From Paracoccus aurantiacus (GTDB lineage Bacteria; Pseudomonadota; Alphaproteobacteria; Rhodobacterales; Rhodobacteraceae), in assembly GCF_007993065.1 (NCBI RefSeq), contig NZ_VOPL01000001.1, forward strand, positions 186,001 to 250,000: 64,000 bases of DNA. The letters run 5' to 3'. This document shows positions 58,604-64,000 of the stretch, piece by piece (the first letter of the stretch is position 1; each line of letters begins with the position of its first letter). The notes under the pieces were generated by a model. It did not search any database. It saw nothing but the letters and a program-made list of their open reading frames with translations, and was not told the DNA's origin. The position numbers were made by a program, and so were the translations under genes.

Positions 58604-60256
58604 ATGGCACGGCACGGCGGACAGGTTCTGGTCGATGCGCTGAAGGCGAACGGGGTCAGCCGGGTCTTTTCTGTTCCCGGCGAAAGCTTTCTGGCAGTGC
58701 TGGACGGGCTTTACGAAAGCGGCATCCAGAATGTCGTCTGCCGTCAGGAAGGCGGGGCCGCCATGATGGCAGAGGCCACGGGCAAGCTGACCGGTCGCCC
58801 CGGCATCGCCATCGTGACGCGCGGCCCCGGTGCGACCAATGCCAGTGCGGGGGTCCATGTTGCGATGCAGGATTCCACGCCGATGATCCTGCTGATCGGC
58901 CAGATCGCACGCACCGATCGCGACCGAGAGGCCTTTCAGGAGGTAGATTACCGCGCCATGTTCGGCCCCTTGGCGAAGTGGGTTGCGGAAATCGACGATA
59001 CCGACCGCATCCCGGAATACATGGCCCGCGCCTTTCATCTGGCCATGTCTGGCCGCCCCGGCCCGGTCGTGCTGGCCCTTCCCGAAGATATGCTAAGCGC
59101 TGCGACCGATGCCACCGATCTGCCGCCTGCACAGCCGGTGATGAACGCGCCTTCGGATGCTGCCATTGATGCTGTAATCGCAGCGCTCGCGGCGGCAGAG
59201 CGTCCGCTGATCGTGCCGGGCGGGTCGATCTGGTCGGACAAGGCGGCGGATGATCTTGCCCGCTTGGCTGCGGCTTGGGATGCGCCTGTCGCGGTGCCCT
59301 TCCGGCGGCAGGACCATATGGACAACCGTCTGCCGCAATATGTGGGCGATCTGGGCGTCGGCATGAACCCGCAGCTTGGCGCGGCACTGCGCGAGGCGGA
59401 TCTGGTGATCTCGCTGGGCTCACGCATGGGCGATACCCTGACCAATGGCTATGCGCTGATGAACCCGGCGGGGCAGGGGCGGCGGATCGTGATGGTCCAT
59501 CCCGACCCGGATGAGATCGGGCACCTGTGGCGCGCCGATCCCGGTATCTGCGCCGATCCGCAGGCAATGATTGCCGCATTGGCCGCGCGTCCTGCCGCAA
59601 AGCAGTTCAGCGCGTGGACCGCCGATCTGCGCAGCCGCTACGACGCATGGCAGCAGCCGAAGCCCACCCCCGGCGCGGTGCGGATGGAGGAGGTCGTGGC
59701 ATGGCTGTCCGCGAACCTGCCCGAGGACGCCATTCTTACCAATGGCGCGGGCAATTACGCGGCCTTCCTGCACCGCTATTTCCGGTTCAAGCGGCCTTTC
59801 ACGCAAGCCGCGCCCACTTCGGGCAGCATGGGCTATGGCCTGCCGGCCGCGATTGCCGCCAAGCTGCAATTCCCGGATCGCACCGTCATCTGCATGGCGG
59901 GCGACGGCTGCCTGCAGATGACTGTGAACGAGCTTTCCACCGCCGCCCAGCATGGCGCAAATGTCATCGTGATCGCCTGCAATAACGGTCAATACGGCAC
60001 CATCCGCATGCATCAGGAACGCCATTATCCCGAACGTGTTTCGGGCACCGCACTTGCCAGCCCTGATTTTGCGGCACTCGCCCGCAGCTATGGTGGGCAT
60101 GGCGAGGTGGTGACAGCGCAGGATCAGTTCCCCGATGCCTTCGCGCGCGCTGCCGCCTCTGGACGGCTTGCGGTGATCGAATTGCAGCTTGACCCCGAGG
60201 CGCTGACCAGTTCTGCCACACTCAGCCAGATTCGCGCATCCGCGCAGAAAGGCTGA
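58604..60256 (+). CDS. ThDP-dependent enzyme, acetolactate-synthase-like
   Basis: A 550-residue three-domain thiamin-diphosphate enzyme. Glu49 in CRQEGG is the cofactor-activating residue, and the Mg-ThDP site is AGDGCLQM followed by IACNNGQYGTIRM. The FAD-type middle domain region is present, but no ilvN-like regulatory subunit gene follows. A catabolic carboligase or decarboxylase is therefore as likely as biosynthetic acetolactate synthase. CAGGGGGCG precedes ATG 58604; an open frame extends far upstream without family similarity. Confidence 0.85.
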   Translation: MARHGGQVLVDALKANGVSRVFSVPGESFLAVLDGLYESGIQNVVCRQEGGAAMMAEATGKLTGRPGIAIVTRGPGATNASAGVHVAMQDSTPMILLIGQIARTDRDREAFQEVDYRAMFGPLAKWVAEIDDTDRIPEYMARAFHLAMSGRPGPVVLALPEDMLSAATDATDLPPAQPVMNAPSDAAIDAVIAALAAAERPLIVPGGSIWSDKAADDLARLAAAWDAPVAVPFRRQDHMDNRLPQYVGDLGVGMNPQLGAALREADLVISLGSRMGDTLTNGYALMNPAGQGRRIVMVHPDPDEIGHLWRADPGICADPQAMIAALAARPAAKQFSAWTADLRSRYDAWQQPKPTPGAVRMEEVVAWLSANLPEDAILTNGAGNYAAFLHRYFRFKRPFTQAAPTSGSMGYGLPAAIAAKLQFPDRTVICMAGDGCLQMTVNELSTAAQHGANVIVIACNNGQYGTIRMHQERHYPERVSGTALASPDFAALARSYGGHGEVVTAQDQFPDAFARAAASGRLAVIELQLDPEALTSSATLSQIRASAQKG

Positions 60257-60325
60257 CGCAATTCTGTTGCCCCCTGTTTGCCGCAGCGTTACAGACGGGC
60301 CGCAACCTGGCTGTAGGAGATGCGC

Positions 60326-61180
60326 GTGACCGACGATCCGAAAACGCTGGTATCGACCGCGTGGCTGGCCGCGCATCTGGATGATCCCGATCTGCGCATT
60401 CTGGATGCAAGCTGGCACATGCCCGCCGCTGGCCGCGACGCGAAGGCTGAATTCGAGGCATGGCACATCCCCGGCGCGCGCTTCTTCGACATTGATGCCG
60501 TTTCCGATCAGGCCAGCGATCTGCCGCATATGGCGCCCTCGGCGCAGGAATTTGCGCGGCACATGGCGGCGCTTGGAATTTCCGCCGATCAGCAGGTCGT
60601 GATCTATGACCAGTCGGCCACCCGCAGTGCCGCGCGGGCGTGGTGGACCTTTCGGCTGATGGGGCATGACAAGGTTGCCGTTCTGGACGGAGGCCTTGCC
60701 AAATGGCTGGAAGAGGCGCGCGACGTCAGCACCGACCCGACCGAGGTTGAGGCGGCAGACTATCGCCCGAGCCGTCGCGCGGAACTGGTGCGGGACGCAG
60801 CACAAGTGGCAGCGGCATCCGCAACCGGCGACGAACATATCGTCGATGCGCGTGCAGCCGATCGCTTCCGTGGTGACGCACCCGAACCCCGCGCGGGGCT
60901 GGCCAGCGGGCATATCCCCGGATCGCGTAACCTGCCGTTCGGTCAGATATACAACAGTGACGGCACCATGAAGGACACCAAAACGCTGCGCGCACTTTTC
61001 GAAGGCGCAGGCATCGACCTGTCGCGCCCTGTCATCACCAGCTGCGGATCGGGCGTCACTGCCGCCTCGCTTTCGCTGGCGCTGGAACGGCTGGGCCACA
61101 AGACGCATTCGCTCTATGACGGTTCCTGGACCGAATGGGGCGCATTACCCAACGCAAATATCGCAACCGGAGACGCATGA
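60326..61180 (+). CDS. sseA: 3-mercaptopyruvate sulfurtransferase
   Basis: A 284-residue tandem rhodanese. The catalytic loop is SCGSGVTA with Cys240, the CGSGVT form typical of mercaptopyruvate sulfurtransferases. LDASWHMPAAGR and FDIDAVSDQASDLPHM are N-terminal hallmarks. GGAG at 60316-60319 gives good spacing to GTG 60326, not to ATG 60320, so MTDDPKTLV is preferred. Its stop overlaps the aminotransferase start, which fits cysteine transamination feeding mercaptopyruvate. Confidence 0.93.
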   Translation: MTDDPKTLVSTAWLAAHLDDPDLRILDASWHMPAAGRDAKAEFEAWHIPGARFFDIDAVSDQASDLPHMAPSAQEFARHMAALGISADQQVVIYDQSATRSAARAWWTFRLMGHDKVAVLDGGLAKWLEEARDVSTDPTEVEAADYRPSRRAELVRDAAQVAAASATGDEHIVDARAADRFRGDAPEPRAGLASGHIPGSRNLPFGQIYNSDGTMKDTKTLRALFEGAGIDLSRPVITSCGSGVTAASLSLALERLGHKTHSLYDGSWTEWGALPNANIATGDA

Positions 61181-62361
61181 TGCTGGGCAATCTGAAGCCG
61201 CAAGCCCCCGACAAGATCCTGTCCCTGATGGCCGAGTTCAAGGCCGACACACGGCAGGGCAAGATCGACCTTGGCGTCGGGGTCTACAAGGACCCGACCG
61301 GGCTGACGCCAGTCATGCGCGCGGTGAAAAAGGCCGAGCAGAAAATCTGGGAAACCCAGAACACCAAATCCTATACTGCGCTCGCGGGCGAGCCCGAATA
61401 CCGCGACGCCATGTCGTCGATGGTGCTGGGCGCGCTTGGCGGCGACCGTGTCGCCTCGGTCGGGACGGTCGGCGGCACGGGCGCGATCCGTCAGGCGCTG
61501 GAACTGGTGCGGATGGCGAACCCGGATGCGGTGATCCATGTCTCGGACCCGACTTGGCCTAACCATGTCTCGATCCTGAACTTCATGGGTCAGGCATATG
61601 AAATGTATCCCTATTTCGATAACGAAACCCGTGGTATCGCGTTCGAAGCGATGCTGGACGGAATCGGAAAAGCCAAAAAGGGCGATGTGGTTCTGCTGCA
61701 CGGCTGCTGTCACAACCCGACCGGCGCGAACCCGACGGCCGAACAGTGGGACGCCATTGCCGAAAGCCTTGAAAAGACTGGCGCCACGCCGCTGATCGAC
61801 CTTGCCTATCAGGGCTTTGGCGACGGGTTGGACGAAGATGCCGCCGCCACCCGCATGATTGCCGAACGTCTGCCGGAAGTGCTGATCGCCGCGTCCTGCA
61901 GCAAGAATTTCGGCATCTATCGCGAACGCACCGGCATTCTGATGACGCTGACGAATGACGCGAAGTCGCGTGATCTGTCGCAGGGGGCTATGGCCTATCT
62001 GAACCGTCAGAACTACAGCTTCCCGCCCGATCATGGCGCGCGGATCGTGTCCACCATCCTGACGGATGACGCGCTGAAAGCCGACTGGAAGGCCGAGTTG
62101 GAAGAGGTGCGCCAGACCATGCTGGGCCTGCGCACGCAGCTTGCGGACGAATTGCGCACCCTGTCGGGCAGCGACAAGTTCGACTTCATCGCGCGCCATC
62201 GCGGCATGTTCTCTCGGATCGGGGCGACGCCGGAACAGGTGGCCAGGATGAAAGAGGATGCCGGGATTTATATGGTCGGGGATTCGCGACTGAACATCGC
62301 CGGGCTGAACCGCGATACCGTGCCGATCCTGGCCCGTGCCATTGTCGAAGCGGGCGTCTGA
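61180..62361 (+). CDS. aromatic/aspartate aminotransferase, class I
   Basis: A 393-residue PLP enzyme of the AspC/TyrB subgroup. Lys242 in SCSKNFGIYRERTG binds PLP. HGCCHNPTGANPT, IDLAYQGFGDG and the C-terminal SRLNIAGLN with its substrate Arg are typical. Tandem ATGs at 61177 and 61180 overlap the sseA stop; spacing from GGAG favours the second. Substrates may include aromatic acids, aspartate or cysteine. Confidence 0.93.
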   Translation: MLGNLKPQAPDKILSLMAEFKADTRQGKIDLGVGVYKDPTGLTPVMRAVKKAEQKIWETQNTKSYTALAGEPEYRDAMSSMVLGALGGDRVASVGTVGGTGAIRQALELVRMANPDAVIHVSDPTWPNHVSILNFMGQAYEMYPYFDNETRGIAFEAMLDGIGKAKKGDVVLLHGCCHNPTGANPTAEQWDAIAESLEKTGATPLIDLAYQGFGDGLDEDAAATRMIAERLPEVLIAASCSKNFGIYRERTGILMTLTNDAKSRDLSQGAMAYLNRQNYSFPPDHGARIVSTILTDDALKADWKAELEEVRQTMLGLRTQLADELRTLSGSDKFDFIARHRGMFSRIGATPEQVARMKEDAGIYMVGDSRLNIAGLNRDTVPILARAIVEAGV

Positions 62362-62391
62362 GACAGCGCGCCACATCAGTCTAGTCAACAA

Positions 62392-62416
62392 AAAGGGGCC
62401 CGCGCGGCCCCTTTCA
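62392..62416 (+). terminator. terminator after the aminotransferase gene
   Basis: AAAGGGGCC (62392-62400) pairs with its complement (62406-62414) around a five-base loop. A residues precede it and a short T run ends it. It can also serve the convergent minus-strand gene ending at 62441. Confidence 0.75.
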
Positions 62417-62440
62417 TCATTACAAAGCGGTCATGCAGAG

Positions 62441-62776
62441 TCAGTTCGCGCCGGGCGTGATGTGCCGCTCGATATAAGCGCGCAGTTCCTCGATTTCTTC
62501 GCTGGCCTCTTGCAGCGCGCCCCGCGCCGTCGCGAGTTCAGAAGACGAGAATGCCAGCCGTTCATGCATCGCCGCCTCTCGGGACTGGTTTTCGTCGGTC
62601 GCGCGTTGCAGGGCCGCTTCCGCGTCATGCAGATCCGCCGCAAGACGGTTGAGAACGCCAAGTTCGGCGCGTCCGGGCCGTGTGAAGCGGCTGACCAGCC
62701 AGCAGGCGAACCAGCCCAGAAGAAAGGCAGCAAACAACGTCAGCGCAATCGCAATGGTCAGATTGTCGTGGCTCAT
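62441..62776 (-). CDS. membrane-anchored coiled-coil protein, unknown function
   Basis: A 111-residue protein with one N-terminal helix (about residues 7-29, AIALTLFAAFLLGWFACWLV) and a long coiled coil at about 40-105 rich in Ala, Glu and Leu. Its start overlaps the end of the OmpA-family gene by four bases, so a link to that envelope protein is likely. I do not recognise the family. Confidence 0.72.
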   Translation of the reverse strand: MSHDNLTIAIALTLFAAFLLGWFACWLVSRFTRPGRAELGVLNRLAADLHDAEAALQRATDENQSREAAMHERLAFSSSELATARGALQEASEEIEELRAYIERHITPGAN

Positions 62777-64000
62777 TGCGCGTCCTCCTCTGGGGGTGGC
62801 TGGGTGCCGGTTTCGTCGTTCAGCGCACTTACGTCATCGGGGCGATCGGGCGGGCGCGGCGTGTCGGGTGTGGCTTCCTGAATCGTGGCAGGCGGCTCGA
62901 TCCTTGGCGGGCTCGACAGGATCTGCACCTCGTCGCCCATCGGGTCGGGGATGCCGCGTTCGCCGGTCAGATCGGTCGCCGACAGGGCTTCGGGGGCATC
63001 TTCGGCCGGTTGGGCGCGACGCAGCGTTTCAGCGGCAGCCTCGGCCGAGGGTGTCTTGCCCGCGATCACGGGGACCGAAGCGACAGGCACGCGAACCGGA
63101 TCGGGAGAGATCAGCGTCACCTCGATCCGACGATTTGCCTCGCGGCCTTCCTCAGTATCGTTTTCGGCGATGGGGCGCGTCTCGCCATAGCCCTGTGCGA
63201 CCATATTCTGCACTGCAAGGCCCGCATTGCGCAGCGCGTTCAGCACAGAATCAGCCCGTGCGCGCGACAATTGCAGGTTCGATTCGTCGCCACCCTGCGC
63301 GTCGGTATGGCCTGCAATTTCCATCCGGTAATCGCCGCATTCGGCAAGGATCGGGCGCATTTCCTCGATCACCGGCTCGATATTGCCGGCGATGATTGCG
63401 CCGCCCGGCTCGAACCCGATTTCGGATTGCAGCATGACCGCGTTCAGGCGGTCGACGCAGCTTGCACCGCTTGGCAGCTCAAGCGTCGGATCGCGGAAGC
63501 GGTCATAGGCAATGGCGAGTTCGTAATCTGCACCCTCGCCAAGCCGCGCGGCCAGTGCGGCAATCGCCTTTTCGGGCGCAACGCGGTCGCCGCTGACACC
63601 GCTCAGACGGATCATCTGATCGGTGACTTCCAGAAGGCCTTCGTCGATCACGCCCACCGCGTCGAGGCCCGCCATGACGCGCAGCGCCCAGCCGTCGCGC
63701 AGCGCGGGGTTCACGCTCAACTCGCCTTCGACCGGACCAAGCTGCGCGCGGGCAAGCGACTGCACCGTTTCACGCATGGTAGGATCGGGGATGACGCCCG
63801 AAATCGTGCCCTGACCAGCCGAATCGATGGAAGCCGTGAAAGTCGGCGGACCCTCTGCTGGCGCCGGTTCGGCCTGCGCGGAACTGAGCGTCCAGCCGTC
63901 CGGCAGTGCCGATGTCAGGCGGTTCATTTCCCCAGTCAGCGCGTCGGGCGCGACCTCGGCTGCGGCGGTCATACGAATGCTGCGGTCGTTGATTTCCAGC
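62773..64000 (-). CDS. OmpA-family outer-membrane/peptidoglycan-binding protein (5' end outside window)
   Basis: About 408 codons are visible; the N-terminus lies beyond the right edge, as the frame stays open to base 64000 (an internal ATG at 63972 is not a convincing start). The OmpA-like domain spans the region with EIAGHTDAQGGDESNLQLSRARA, containing the peptidoglycan-binding Asp and Arg positions, and AQGYGETRPIAENDTEEGREANRRIEV. The part before it has BON-like repeats. A Pro/Ala/Glu-rich tail of about 110 residues follows, unusual in length. It precedes the coiled-coil gene with a four-base overlap. Confidence 0.88.
   Translation of the reverse strand, partial: LEINDRSIRMTAAAEVAPDALTGEMNRLTSALPDGWTLSSAQAEPAPAEGPPTFTASIDSAGQGTISGVIPDPTMRETVQSLARAQLGPVEGELSVNPALRDGWALRVMAGLDAVGVIDEGLLEVTDQMIRLSGVSGDRVAPEKAIAALAARLGEGADYELAIAYDRFRDPTLELPSGASCVDRLNAVMLQSEIGFEPGGAIIAGNIEPVIEEMRPILAECGDYRMEIAGHTDAQGGDESNLQLSRARADSVLNALRNAGLAVQNMVAQGYGETRPIAENDTEEGREANRRIEVTLISPDPVRVPVASVPVIAGKTPSAEAAAETLRRAQPAEDAPEALSATDLTGERGIPDPMGDEVQILSSPPRIEPPATIQEATPDTPRPPDRPDDVSALNDETGTQPPPEEDAQ

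Overview
The window is a GC-rich, densely packed piece of bacterial chromosome with about 68 protein genes. I see no tRNA, rRNA, insertion sequence, prophage or CRISPR array. Protein sequences and neighbourhoods point to an alphaproteobacterium of the Rhodobacteraceae, most likely Paracoccus or a near relative. The signs are a Hint-domain secreted protein behind a CtrA-type box, TrmFO instead of a SAM-dependent tRNA m5U methylase, the YcjX/TIGR01620 pair, glcDEF, TAXI- and DctP-type TRAP components, and a GyrA with alanine at the quinolone position. The genus is an inference; the family is fairly safe.

Layout. 1-9.2 kb: the edge of a Hint-domain protein gene, a metallo-hydrolase, gatC-gatA, an Excalibur lipoprotein, a cupin, an AmpD-like amidase, a MATE exporter, a stand-alone Lrp effector domain, ftsY coupled to an AlkB-type hydroxylase, and a small membrane protein. 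9.2-17.2 kb: hrpB (minus), the ycjX/ycjF-like pair, ppx/gppA, rlmE, miaA (minus). 17.2-25.1 kb: pyrH, then a tightly coupled minus-strand cassette (DUF599 membrane protein, membrane-bound alpha/beta hydrolase, cytochrome P450), then glcD-glcE-glcF divergent from it. 25.3-30 kb: hsp20 with an RpoH-type promoter, trmFO, gluQ, hisI, an IscU/NifU-like scaffold, a cupin gene interrupted by an amber codon, and rplY. 30-34.5 kb: a Tat-exported TRAP binding protein divergent from a PotABC-type ABC transporter that has no binding protein beside it. 34.5-43.2 kb: gyrA-AI-2E transporter-yjbR, dedA-dsbB, ypfJ, a ratA/COQ10-type gene, and an FAD oxidase with an AhpD-like partner. 43.4-47.9 kb: a TAXI binding protein, a fused TRAP permease and a universal stress protein, closed by a strong terminator. 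47.9-51.7 kb: a minus-strand run headed by trpA. 51.9-64 kb: a GH1 glycosidase, an M20 amidohydrolase, a DUF4202 gene, a cbpA-cbpM-like pair, smpB, an LMW phosphatase, a K+ channel, a ThDP enzyme, sseA with an aromatic aminotransferase, and an OmpA-family gene running off the right edge.

Most of this is housekeeping: translation and tRNA modification (gatCA, rlmE, miaA, trmFO, gluQ, rplY, smpB), membrane targeting, glycolate oxidation, chaperones and solute uptake. Many neighbours overlap by 1-4 bases, so translational coupling is common. No intergenic gap exceeds 300 bases. The most unusual items are the amber codon in the cupin gene, the TTAA-N7-TTAAC box before the Hint-domain gene, the P450/hydrolase/DUF599 cassette, and the paired orphan TRAP binding protein and ABC permeases. 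I found no clearly new defence or mobile system.
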